DNA of 64,000 bases from Aureitalea marina. GTDB lineage: Bacteria > Bacteroidota > Bacteroidia > Flavobacteriales > Flavobacteriaceae. The notes beneath the pieces are model-generated. The model was not told the DNA's origin. It did no database searches and was given only the letters and a program-made list of their open reading frames with translations. The position numbers and the translations under genes are program-made. How positions within the stretch are numbered: position 1 is the first letter of the stretch; every line of letters starts with the position of its first letter. The stretch lies in contig NZ_MQUB01000001.1 in assembly GCF_002943755.1 (NCBI RefSeq), forward strand, positions 1,104,501-1,168,500, read 5' to 3'. Positions 19,585 through 26,546 of the stretch are shown here, piece by piece.

Positions 19585-19612
19585 CTGGTGGGATACTCTA
19601 AGAGAAGTTAAT

Positions 19613-19684
19613 GGATTACACGGACGTGTGATCCTGATTCGGTTCAATTTTGCGATTAGTAAACCAGGTGGCTATCGCCAACTG
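19613..19684 (+). repeat. dispersed double-hairpin repeat, copy A
   Basis: The first hairpin GGATTACACG-GA-CGTGTGATCC is followed by a spacer and AAACCAGGTGGCTATCGCCA. Related copies lie at 26687-26732 and 26832-26906, and the first hairpin alone recurs six times at 27345-27755. The outer stem (GGAT.AC / GT.ATCC) is constant while the inner stem changes on both sides together. Confidence 0.7.
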
Positions 19685-19770
19685 AACACCATGAATTTTT
19701 TAATCATTTCAATTTTAATTATTAAAGAATTTTTATGGTTATTATTCTATTTAACGTTATTGGTTTTGAC

Positions 19771-20892
19771 CTATAATCTGAATCGATACTGCAGTCCTCC
19801 AATGAATTGGGTTCGTTCACCAAGGAAGCCAAATTCGGCACGGACCATCAAATTCTTATTGAACTGATATTGTCCTCCAACGACCATATTCCACAAATTT
19901 TTCTGTCTCTTGTCTATATTATATTGTACAGACGAATCGGCGATTCGTTGACCTGCGTCTTCCAGTCTGAAAAGGAAATTATTGGCTGCGCCGAGGATAG
20001 TTGTTGCAGCCTCATACTTAGGTCTGTTAACTACCTGTTGAGGTGGGCTTAGCGCATTGAACCAGTCATCCAACTCCTGTTGTTTGGTGACTACGGCCTG
20101 CATACCGTCATCTATTTTCTCTTGTAGGCTGCCATCAAAATCAAAGATCTCACTAAATGGCAGTGAGCCTGAGGTTTCATTTTTTATATCCACTCTAAAT
20201 GCCCCTACCCAAACAGCTATATTCTGGTCTGGTCTTCTAAAATGGAAAGTCTTCCCTATCCTTGGACCAAAAACAAAAGTGTATACCGGGTCTTCCAACT
20301 CATTGATATCGCTCCAGGAAAAGTTCATATCTAACGCAATCCAGCCACCGGCGACACCTATAGTTGGGGTGAGACCAAATCCGACCGTACTGCCCTCAAA
20401 TTCAACTTTAGTGGAAAAATCAAAGATATCCTCAAATCCATCTTGATTGGGGAGTGTGAGCACCGCATCTATAGCCGTACTGGAATTTGTCCTGGCCAAG
20501 ACGCCGTAGACATTCAAAAAAGGGAAAACCCAAATATCTGGCCTGAAATTGATCACAGTGGAAGTAGCAACGGCCGAAGGAAATCGGATAAACTCATCTA
20601 ATTCGATTAACTCGCCATTATTAAATCCTACCTGTAAATTTTGTACCAATATTTCTGATTCTTGCGTCACATAATTAATACCAAGACCTGCCGAATAAGG
20701 AATGTCAAATCCTTTTTCGATGACCTTTTTGCCCCAAATAGGCAGCAAATATGGATAGGGTTCGTCCGCAATACTATCTACTAGCTCTATGCGCTCTTCA
20801 CTGACCACCTTATCTGAAAACACTTGGCCATAGAGGTAGGTTGAAAAAAAGAATACGGCAGTAAAAAAAGTGATTGTAGATTTTGCTTTCAT
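19771..20892 (-). CDS. outer-membrane beta-barrel protein, unknown function
   Basis: The 373-residue product has a signal peptide (about 1-22, ending YLYGQ), alternating amphipathic strands throughout and a C-terminus ending in YRFRL, the aromatic ending typical of outer-membrane barrels. A helical, charged stretch at about 255-330 interrupts the barrel pattern. No transport or enzyme motif is visible. The gene points away from the cassette array, and its 5' end marks the array's left border region. Confidence 0.75.
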   Translation of the reverse strand: MKAKSTITFFTAVFFFSTYLYGQVFSDKVVSEERIELVDSIADEPYPYLLPIWGKKVIEKGFDIPYSAGLGINYVTQESEILVQNLQVGFNNGELIELDEFIRFPSAVATSTVINFRPDIWVFPFLNVYGVLARTNSSTAIDAVLTLPNQDGFEDIFDFSTKVEFEGSTVGFGLTPTIGVAGGWIALDMNFSWSDINELEDPVYTFVFGPRIGKTFHFRRPDQNIAVWVGAFRVDIKNETSGSLPFSEIFDFDGSLQEKIDDGMQAVVTKQQELDDWFNALSPPQQVVNRPKYEAATTILGAANNFLFRLEDAGQRIADSSVQYNIDKRQKNLWNMVVGGQYQFNKNLMVRAEFGFLGERTQFIGGLQYRFRL

Positions 20893-21450
20893 ATAGATTC
20901 TCGTTAATTGGGTTGCTAATCAAAATTTACTTAACCGATTTAACCCGTATTTATCTGAAAATGAAGGTAAAGAGGCTACAAGGCTTTTTGAAAACAATTA
21001 GCCCAATAGCACGTATCTTTCGATAAAACTATCCTCTGCTTAGATAAGTGGGATTCTGTTCATTTTCTGCAAACACTGGAGTGTTTGGGCGCTCCATCAC
21101 AATTCCTCTCCCAATAACTTTCCAAAATAGACTGACCAGGTTTGGTATTTAAGGTATCATAAGGTAAAAATGATCCTTTGAGACTGAATCGAATGGTTGT
21201 TTCCTAAAGGCCAAAGCATGTAAAACAAATACCTGCAGTATCAACGCATAAAAGCCAGTGCGAATTGCGGGAAATACGTATTTACTCGCTCCTAGAAATT
21301 ACTAACTTAGCTAGACTAACAAAGCAAACGGCAGTGCACTTGCCCTGCCTCTGCCCCAATTTTCCGGCACAGCCGGAATCGACCTAGGCAAGTGCCTGAG
21401 TGGCACCGAGTTTTTATACAAAACCGTTACCCAACATTTGATTGATACTT
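20893..21450. other. intergenic region: promoter side of the barrel gene and first cassette site
   Basis: Positions 20893-21235 have no convincing gene. They include a perfect hairpin CAAACACT-GG-AGTGTTTG at 21070-21087. A short open frame running into CAACGCATAA at 21241-21250 mimics how cassette genes end downstream, so a decayed cassette gene is possible. Positions 21236-21435 are the first recombination-like site (described separately). Confidence 0.5.
21236..21435 (+). repeat. attC-like site 0
   Basis: It starts GTATCAACGCATAAAAGCC and ends CCGTTACCCAAC. Internal palindromes are GCACTTGCC (21336-21344) with GGCAAGTGC (21387-21395) and the hairpin TTCCGGC-ACA-GCCGGAA (21362-21378). The end GTTACCCAAC (21426-21435) is the exact reverse complement of GTTGGGTAAC at 21978-21987 behind the next gene. 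Confidence 0.75.
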
Positions 21451-21996
21451 ATGACAAAAAAAGATTTCTTCCGAATAGTCATTAAAATTTTTGGACTGTA
21501 TGCACTACTCCTATCGGTATTGACTTACTTACCTTCCAGTCTGAGTTTTATTCTGCCAGATATAGGAGCTACAGAAATATTATTAATTGCTGGTATACTA
21601 GTTTTGATCCTACTTCTGTACGTGTTCTTAATTCGAAAGACAGACATGATTATCAATCTACTCCAACTCGATAAGGGCTACGACGACGACACAATAGTTT
21701 TAGGCAATTTCGATAGCCTTAAAATTGTCAAATTCGCATTGATTATTATTGGCGGAATGATGTTACTAGATTACGTTCCAGACTTCCTTCGGTATTCGTT
21801 CTTAGCATTTAAAAGTGAGGTTTCAGCAAATGGTCTTGATGAATTTGAAAGAATGAGCTATGGGAGCTCTATTGATTATTTTAACTGGGCGCTATCAGGG
21901 GTGAATATTGTGATCGGCTATTTAATGCTCTCAAACTATTCTAAAATTGGAAAGTGGCTTACAAGAGATGATAAAACGTTGGGTAACAACGCATAA
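21451..21996 (+). CDS. cassette 1: four-helix membrane protein, unknown
   Basis: No family is recognised. From ATG 21451 the product has 181 residues with hydrophobic helices at about 10-29, 40-62, 89-109 and near 145-160, so it is an integral membrane protein. A TTG nine bases earlier is possible but falls closer to the site end. The last codons (LGNNA, then TAA) are read from the recombination-like site itself (GGTAACAACGCATAA), so the gene ends inside the site. It is flanked by a perfect 10-bp inverted repeat (GTTACCCAAC before, GTTGGGTAAC after). Confidence 0.8.
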   Translation: MTKKDFFRIVIKIFGLYALLLSVLTYLPSSLSFILPDIGATEILLIAGILVLILLLYVFLIRKTDMIINLLQLDKGYDDDTIVLGNFDSLKIVKFALIIIGGMMLLDYVPDFLRYSFLAFKSEVSANGLDEFERMSYGSSIDYFNWALSGVNIVIGYLMLSNYSKIGKWLTRDDKTLGNNA

Positions 21997-22174
21997 AAGC
22001 CATACTAGGTGTGGTAAGAATCAAAGCGAGATCAGGTGAAGAGAAAAACCAACATTAACTAACAAAACAAGCGCAAGAACTTGCCTCGCCTTAGGGCCTA
22101 TTTTTGGCTCCGCCAAAACCCAGCGCCAGGCAAGTAATAGAGCCGTGCGGCTCTTATACGAAGCCCTTGTAATG
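21978..22174 (+). repeat. attC-like site 1
   Basis: It starts GTTGGGTAACAACGCATAAA and ends CCCTTGTAATG. The core reads CTT instead of GTT, so this end is degenerate. Internal palindromes are ACTTGCCT (22079-22086) with AGGCAAGT (22128-22135), and TTTTGGC-TCC-GCCAAAA. The body is related to site 0. The end TTGTAATG (22167-22174) is the exact reverse complement of CATTACAA at 22483-22490. Confidence 0.72.
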
Positions 22175-22188
22175 AATTCATAAGAATT

Positions 22189-22479
22189 ATGCCAGTAGAT
22201 GGAACATATGGACGATTAGGGGCGCACAAACAGCGCATGAAAGACATGCGTTCTAAGCGTAAAGAAAAAACCGAAAATTCAAGTCGAAAATCTCGGTTTT
22301 CTGATCCCGAGACTCTCGGGACAAAAGACATTGATCCTGTCAAATTGGAGCAAATCAAAAAGGAGATTCGTGAAAAGGCTAGGAGAAGTAAAAAGCGAGA
22401 TCAAATCTTTACGGCGATAATGATTTTTTTCACGATTCTATCCGTTGTTTTATTCACTAATTGGATTTTGAGTTTGTAA
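22189..22479 (+). CDS. cassette 2: small basic protein with C-terminal membrane anchor
   Basis: The 96-residue protein has a highly charged Lys/Arg-rich N-terminal two-thirds with coiled-coil character (PVKLEQIKKEIREKARRSKKR) and one C-terminal hydrophobic helix (about 73-94), suggesting a tail-anchored inner-membrane protein with a cytosolic basic domain. No family is recognised. ATG 22189 lies 14 bp after the site end. The coding sequence contains a palindrome CCCGAGACTCTCGGG. It is flanked by TTGTAATG before and CATTACAA after. Confidence 0.75.
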   Translation: MPVDGTYGRLGAHKQRMKDMRSKRKEKTENSSRKSRFSDPETLGTKDIDPVKLEQIKKEIREKARRSKKRDQIFTAIMIFFTILSVVLFTNWILSL

Positions 22480-22482
22480 ACG

Positions 22483-22698
22483 CATTACAACAACGGCTAT
22501 AATTGCTGACGCCAGTTCGCACTTCGTGCTCGTGCCAGTGGGCTATTGTTCTGGACCGATAATTGATCAAGAGAAAACTAATAACATCGTAAAACAAACA
22601 ACAACGCAATACACCGGCCCACCGAAATCGAGTTTACAAGATTCATGAGTTCCAATAGAAATTTCACGAATAAGTCATAGCCGGAACTGTTGTGCACT
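22483..22698 (+). repeat. attC-like site 2
   Basis: It starts CATTACAACAACGGC and ends CTGTTGTGCACT. The body shares about 100 bp with site 3, including a GCACTTCGTGC hairpin and AAAACTAATAA. The end GTTGTGCACT (22689-22698) is the exact reverse complement of AGTGCACAAC at 23434-23443. Confidence 0.78.
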
Positions 22699-22735
22699 AT
22701 TTAATAAAAATCGTTATGCTGAATTATAAATAGAA

Positions 22736-23152
22736 ATGAAATTAACAAATGAACAGTTTACAGAAGCTGGATTTATATTTGAAAAAGCGAACGGTAATTC
22801 CCACTCTGATTACGAAAAACAAATAATTGCAGAATCGGAATTGACCAAATTCAAACCGGCTGAATTGGAGCAAATTATTGTTGACGGATTGAATTCTGGG
22901 ATTTATAAAAACGAAGACGAACGAGTTAGCGGATATTGGAGTTTGTCAAAAATTGGAAATCGGACTTTGATTGCGGAATATAAAAAATGGTTGCGGACTG
23001 AATTGCAAAATGAAAATGGAATTGCAGTATTTCAAATATTAATTGGACTCGACCGACTTGAGGAACCTGCATTTAATGAAAACCGAACTGGACGTGGAGT
23101 TCACGAAACTGAATTGAATTTAAAGGACGCAAAACTATATTTACAAAAATGA
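22736..23152 (+). CDS. cassette 3a: hypothetical cytosolic protein
   Basis: Unrecognised 138-residue soluble protein, predicted mostly helical, with conserved-looking YWSLSKIGN and HEAT-like segments (ELEQIIVDGLNSGIYKNEDE). It has no signal peptide or membrane segment. It is clearly AT-rich compared with core genes in the window, suggesting a foreign source. It overlaps cassette gene 3b by 4 bases (ATGA), so the two are probably translated together. Small paired genes like this are sometimes toxin-immunity or polyimmunity cargo, but no motif here proves it. Confidence 0.8.
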   Translation: MKLTNEQFTEAGFIFEKANGNSHSDYEKQIIAESELTKFKPAELEQIIVDGLNSGIYKNEDERVSGYWSLSKIGNRTLIAEYKKWLRTELQNENGIAVFQILIGLDRLEEPAFNENRTGRGVHETELNLKDAKLYLQK

Positions 23153-23454
23153 CCTTTGAAGATTTTAGAAATGATATAGAAGCAAAACTCAATTCGATTG
23201 CGGATTTTGAATTGCAAGAATATCATTATGAACCTTATAGTTTCGGAAATGGAATACTAGCATACCGAATTAAAGGACAAATTCACAAGTTCATTTTCGA
23301 TGGACGGGAGAACGAAATGACATGGTTTTCAAGCAAACCCCATCAAAAATATTTTGGTGCGGACTTTAAAATGTTAATGAGAAATAACGGACTTGAATTA
23401 ACCTCGGACGAATTAAAAAATGGAATAAAAAACAGTGCACAACAACGGCAATAA
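23149..23454 (+). CDS. cassette 3b: hypothetical cytosolic protein
   Basis: The 101-residue soluble alpha/beta protein starts MTFEDFRNDIEAKLNSIADF and has a strand-rich centre (ILAYRIKGQIHKFIFDGREN). No family is recognised. Its final residues NSAQQRQ and stop TAA are encoded by the following site (AGTGCACAACAACGGCAATA), so capture in the cassette fixed its C-terminus. It is coupled by a 4-base overlap to gene 3a; this is the only two-gene cassette in the array. Confidence 0.78.
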   Translation: MTFEDFRNDIEAKLNSIADFELQEYHYEPYSFGNGILAYRIKGQIHKFIFDGRENEMTWFSSKPHQKYFGADFKMLMRNNGLELTSDELKNGIKNSAQQRQ

Positions 23455-23653
23455 TTGCTGACGCCAGTTCGCACTTCGTGCTCGTGCCAGTGGCTTATTG
23501 TTCTGGACCAATAATTGCTCAATTGAAAACTAATAAGAACGTAAAACAAACAACAACGCAAAAACCTGGCTCACTGGCCTTGGCCAAACTCCGGCGCTTA
23601 ACGTTCGCCGGGCCCTATGGCCCACCGAGGTCATAGCCAAACCGTTGTAACGC
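23434..23653 (+). repeat. attC-like site 3
   Basis: It starts AGTGCACAACAACGGC and ends ACCGTTGTAACGC. The left 100 bp are nearly the same as site 2 although the flanking genes are unrelated. The right part has GGCGCTTAACGTTCGCC and GGGCC-TAT-GGCCC palindromes. The end GTTGTAAC (23644-23651) is the exact reverse complement of GTTACAAC at 24029-24036. Confidence 0.78.
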
Positions 23654-23663
23654 ATTTCTAAGA

Positions 23664-24023
23664 ATGTTTTTCAAAAGAAAAAGAATTGTTCAAATTGATA
23701 AAGAGAAGTATGAAATCATACTTTCAAATATGGTAGTCCTTCTGAAGAAAAGTCCCAATACATTTCAAGCTAATTGGGTAGAACAGATTATTCATGCCTT
23801 AAAAAAAGATGACCAAGAGGAGTTCATGGATAAATTGATTAGTGCTGAGATGTGGGGTGGATCCGGATCAGTATGGGAAGTTGGAGGGTTTTATGATGGA
23901 GAAGATTACAAACAATTCGCGATTCAGATTGTTAAGCTAGTTGATCTTCTGAAGGAAAGCGGGATTAGATCAAAAGCCGCAAGGTCCGCCGGCCGAGTAT
24001 TAAAAAAGATGAACAATATTTAA
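23664..24023 (+). CDS. cassette 4: small protein with MWGGSGSVWE motif
   Basis: The 119-residue cytosolic protein is mostly helical, with a central SAEMWGGSGSVWEVGGFYDG segment. I recall small DUF proteins with a W-G-G-x-G-S-V-W-E core that are sometimes found among immunity-like genes, but I cannot confirm membership. It starts with ATG 23664, 11 bp after the site end. No signal peptide is present. It is flanked by GTTGTAAC before and GTTACAAC after, extending to 9 of 10 bases. Confidence 0.78.
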   Translation: MFFKRKRIVQIDKEKYEIILSNMVVLLKKSPNTFQANWVEQIIHALKKDDQEEFMDKLISAEMWGGSGSVWEVGGFYDGEDYKQFAIQIVKLVDLLKESGIRSKAARSAGRVLKKMNNI

Positions 24024-24028
24024 AACGG

Positions 24029-24142
24029 GTTACAACAACGCATATTCCGTGAAGAGGAAGGTCTGGTAGACCTTCAGATGAGCGGACCTTGCGAAGCAAT
24101 CCATAAGTGCCGTTCGACTCTTATAAATAACCGTTGTACTCA
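24029..24142 (+). repeat. attC-like site 4
   Basis: It starts GTTACAACAACGCATATTCC and ends CCGTTGTACTCA. The body carries GAAGGTCT-GGT-AGACCTTC (24057-24075) and is shared with sites 7 and 8. The end GTTGTACTCA (24133-24142) is the exact reverse complement of TGAGTACAAC at 24537-24546. Confidence 0.78.
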
Positions 24143-24153
24143 ATTAAAATGAA

Positions 24154-24528
24154 ATGGGAATATTCTCTAAAAAACCTAAGATGGATTCAAGGCAGAAATT
24201 CCTTGAAATTATTAGAAAGGAATACTCGAATTTAACTCTCGATCAAATTAAGGAGGAACTACTTGATGCTGTTTCTATTGGTGTTACTGATTACTATTAT
24301 AAACAGTATCAACGATTTCGAAAGCAGTATCCAAAGTCAATTAAGAGATATTCATCTTTTCATCTGAAAGACTTAGACCATCCGACCACACATGAATTGA
24401 TAATAAAAATACTTAAGGAAAAAGTTGGGGCTGAATATAAAGAGCCAGCGACTAAATTCTTGAATATGACTCTAGATGAATTCAAGGATTTTGAAAAGAA
24501 ACGAGAGGAGTTTTATAACATGTTTTAA
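24154..24528 (+). CDS. cassette 5: hypothetical cytosolic protein
   Basis: The 124-residue, Lys/Tyr-rich helical protein has no recognised family, signal peptide or membrane helix. It starts MGIFSKKPKMDSRQKFLEII; a short M-G-x-F-S/K-K-K start also occurs in cassette 4 (MFFKRKR), a similarity that may only reflect composition. ATG 24154 is 12 bp after the site end. It is flanked by the perfect 10-bp pair GTTGTACTCA and TGAGTACAAC. Confidence 0.77.
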   Translation: MGIFSKKPKMDSRQKFLEIIRKEYSNLTLDQIKEELLDAVSIGVTDYYYKQYQRFRKQYPKSIKRYSSFHLKDLDHPTTHELIIKILKEKVGAEYKEPATKFLNMTLDEFKDFEKKREEFYNMF

Positions 24529-24536
24529 ATAAAAAC

Positions 24537-24612
24537 TGAGTACAACAACAGCTAAAATACATGCCCAACCAACCTACCGTTGCAAGGCATTTTGGCCGGA
24601 AAGTTGTTCGTA
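24537..24612 (+). repeat. attC-like site 5 (short)
   Basis: It starts TGAGTACAACAACAGC and ends AAGTTGTTCGTA, only about 76 bp, similar to the smaller classical attC sites. The end GTTGTTCGTA (24603-24612) matches the reverse complement of TACGCACAAC (25423-25432) at 9 of 10 bases. An internal CCGTTGCAAGGCA resembles a second core but pairs less well. Confidence 0.68.
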
Positions 24613-24621
24613 ATTAGAGAA

Positions 24622-25443
24622 ATGAACGAAATTTCCATAGACCGATTTGAGAACAAACCAGGATTTACTTCTGATTTAGCTGATTTTGACAATTCTAAAA
24701 TGGAATTGCATATTCGTGCGGATGTAAAGAATCGAAAACTCTTAAGTGAACTGAATATTGAAAAACTTTGGTTAATTGGTGCAAAAGAAAAAGACATCGA
24801 ACAGATTTTTTCTCTTCATCAACCAAAGTATGTCAGTCTTTATCAATTACTCGCAAAGGATTTAAGTTGTTTAGAAAACCTGAATAAGTGCGAAACTCTA
24901 ATAACTGAATGGAATACTAAAGCAACTGAACTTTGGAATATCGAATCTAACCCGAACTTGAGAAAATTGGCAATTAGAGATTATTCCAAAATTTCGGACT
25001 TGTCAGAATTGGAAAGAGCAACTCAATTAAAAAGTCTGTCTTTAGATGGCGGTTTGAATAAAGAACTAAAAGTTGACAGCTTAAAACCACTAGCGAACCT
25101 GACACAGTTGGAATATTTGAGATTGACAAGCATAAAAGTTGTAGATGAATCTCTCGATCCAATTTCACATTTGAGAAATTTAAAAACGCTTGAACTTTCC
25201 AATCAATTTCCGACACAGGAATATGCTAAACTTTCAGTTAAACTGACTCAAACTGAATGTTCAATGTTTCGACCTTATCAAGAAGTTGAAATAAAAGATG
25301 AAAATGGAAATTTAATTTATGACAGAATGATCACTGGAAAAAGAAAACCATTTCTATTATCGGCAAAAGACCAGGCTCGGATTGAGAAATACGAAAAGGA
25401 ATTTGAAAAACTAAAAAATAACTACGCACAACACCGTGTATAG
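24622..25443 (+). CDS. cassette 6: leucine-rich-repeat-like protein
   Basis: The start at 24622 is preferred over an upstream in-frame start because it lies just after the site end. The 273-residue product shows irregular LRR-like units at about 75-205 (for example LTQLEYLRLTSIKVVDESLDPI and LRNLKTLELSN, with L-x-x-L-x-L spacing). It has no signal peptide, so it probably binds a protein in the cytosol. It then has a beta segment and a Lys/Glu-rich C-terminal helix. The final AQHRV and stop TAG come from the following site. AT-rich. Confidence 0.8.
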   Translation: MNEISIDRFENKPGFTSDLADFDNSKMELHIRADVKNRKLLSELNIEKLWLIGAKEKDIEQIFSLHQPKYVSLYQLLAKDLSCLENLNKCETLITEWNTKATELWNIESNPNLRKLAIRDYSKISDLSELERATQLKSLSLDGGLNKELKVDSLKPLANLTQLEYLRLTSIKVVDESLDPISHLRNLKTLELSNQFPTQEYAKLSVKLTQTECSMFRPYQEVEIKDENGNLIYDRMITGKRKPFLLSAKDQARIEKYEKEFEKLKNNYAQHRV

Positions 25444-25491
25444 TGCATACCCTGCAGGATAAGTACCACATACTAAGCGTTAGACACCGTA
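25423..25491 (+). repeat. attC-like site 6 (short, closest to classical core)
   Basis: It starts TACGCACAACACCG and ends AAGCGTTAGACACCGTA. About 69 bp long with a central CCTGCAGG palindrome. The right end GCGTTAGAC fits the classical integron core GTTRRRY. GTTAGACACCGTA (25479-25491) matches the reverse complement of TACGGCGTCTAAC (25962-25974) at 12 of 13 bases. Confidence 0.75.
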
Positions 25492-25499
25492 CTTAGAAA

Positions 25500-25973
25500 T
25501 TGAACGACAAACAAAACATCTTTAATAAGATTGATGAGGCGATTCAACTAAGACCCCTTGAACTGGAGCCTGATTTGGCAGACTTAACGGATTATCCAGG
25601 GGTTCCCAACTGGCATGATTATGAATCAAAAATTTGGGAAATCGGAGAAGACATAAGACAAATTCATTTATCAAATAATAAATTGAGAAGGGATACTGAA
25701 ATTAACTCCTGGATTGCAGATTTTTGTCTGGACAATAGATCCAAGCGAGGTCGTCAATCATTTCTCAGCTGTTTGGAAAATGTTCATGCTAAGGGTCAGG
25801 CTGAAAAGGTTGCTTTACTCGTAAAGGATCCTTATGTGGATGGACAAGCAATAAGCTGTTTACTTAAAATGAGAGTGCCAGGGTACGGTAACCTCATTGC
25901 GTTTCACTTAGGGAATGATACAACTTGGATTAAGAATCTGGCCAAAAAATATATTGAGCGTTACGGCGTCTAA
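25500..25973 (+). CDS. cassette 7: HEAT-like helical protein
   Basis: The 157-residue protein begins at a TTG (25500), the first usable start, 9 bp after the site end. The sequence is helical, with a C-terminal half that resembles HEAT/armadillo-type repeats (VALLVKDPYVDGQAISCLLK and GYGNLIAFHLGNDTTWIKNL). No catalytic motif, signal or membrane segment is seen. The stop TAA overlaps the following site's TCTAAC. It is flanked by the 12-of-13 inverted repeat given for sites 6 and 7. Confidence 0.76.
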   Translation: MNDKQNIFNKIDEAIQLRPLELEPDLADLTDYPGVPNWHDYESKIWEIGEDIRQIHLSNNKLRRDTEINSWIADFCLDNRSKRGRQSFLSCLENVHAKGQAEKVALLVKDPYVDGQAISCLLKMRVPGYGNLIAFHLGNDTTWIKNLAKKYIERYGV

Positions 25974-26071
25974 CAATGCATATTCCGTGAAGAGGAAGGT
26001 CTGGTAGACCTTCTGATGAGCGGACCTTGCGAAGCAAGCCATACTCAGTGGGGGAAGAACCGTAGCCAATC
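25962..26071 (+). repeat. attC-like site 7
   Basis: It starts GGCGTCTAACAATGC, matching the classical inverse core RYYYAAC (GTCTAAC) followed by AAT, then the GAAGGTCT-GGT-AGACCTTC body of sites 4 and 8. Its right end is degenerate: CCGTAGCCAATC (26060-26071) pairs with GACTGGACAC (26547-26556) at only 7 of 10 bases. Confidence 0.65.
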
Positions 26072-26092
26072 AAACTGTGATAGGATAATTCA

Positions 26093-26542
26093 ATGATAGA
26101 TTCTGAAGATTACAAAAACTATGTAGATAAAACCTTTCAGTTCTTAAGAACCGAATTCAGTATGGAGTTAGGTAAGCAAAACTTCAATGGTAATGTCTTC
26201 TATGATATCGAATACAAAGACAAAGACAAAATTATTTCTATGTCATTAGAAACAATTGAGAATTATTTTCAGGTAATAATTTTCAAATTGGTCAAGGGTA
26301 AAATGCCCGATTATGATGATAAAGCCAAAACTCTTCACCTAAGCAATTTGAGCAATAAGATCTTTAAGACGCTTACAAAACAGGATTTCAAGGAGAATAA
26401 AATATATTTTCAAAGCATTGAAGCAAAAAACAAAACCGAAAGAATGATTCTGAAATCAGCAATGGACTTAAGGTTATGTTTAAGGAATTATTCATTTAAA
26501 GACGAAACCGAAAAAAAGTTACCTTGGAAGTTTTGGAAATAA
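26093..26542 (+). CDS. cassette 8: hypothetical cytosolic protein
   Basis: Unrecognised 149-residue protein, AT-rich and Lys-rich, alpha/beta, starting MIDSEDYKNYVDKTFQFLRT and ending PWKFWK. No signal peptide or membrane helix is seen. ATG 26093 follows the degenerate end of site 7 by about 20 bp. It is the last gene of the array. Small immunity-like proteins look similar, but nothing specific supports that. Confidence 0.75.
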   Translation: MIDSEDYKNYVDKTFQFLRTEFSMELGKQNFNGNVFYDIEYKDKDKIISMSLETIENYFQVIIFKLVKGKMPDYDDKAKTLHLSNLSNKIFKTLTKQDFKENKIYFQSIEAKNKTERMILKSAMDLRLCLRNYSFKDETEKKLPWKFWK

Positions 26543-26546
26543 CAAA

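Noticed and set aside
24575-24590. CCGTTGCAAGGCA as right end of site 5
   Set aside because: It pairs poorly with the sequence after cassette 6, whereas GTTGTTCGTA at 24603 pairs at 9 of 10 bases.
24580-24621. Earlier start for cassette gene 6
   Set aside because: It lies inside the recombination-like site; the start at 24622 just after the site end is consistent with the other cassettes.
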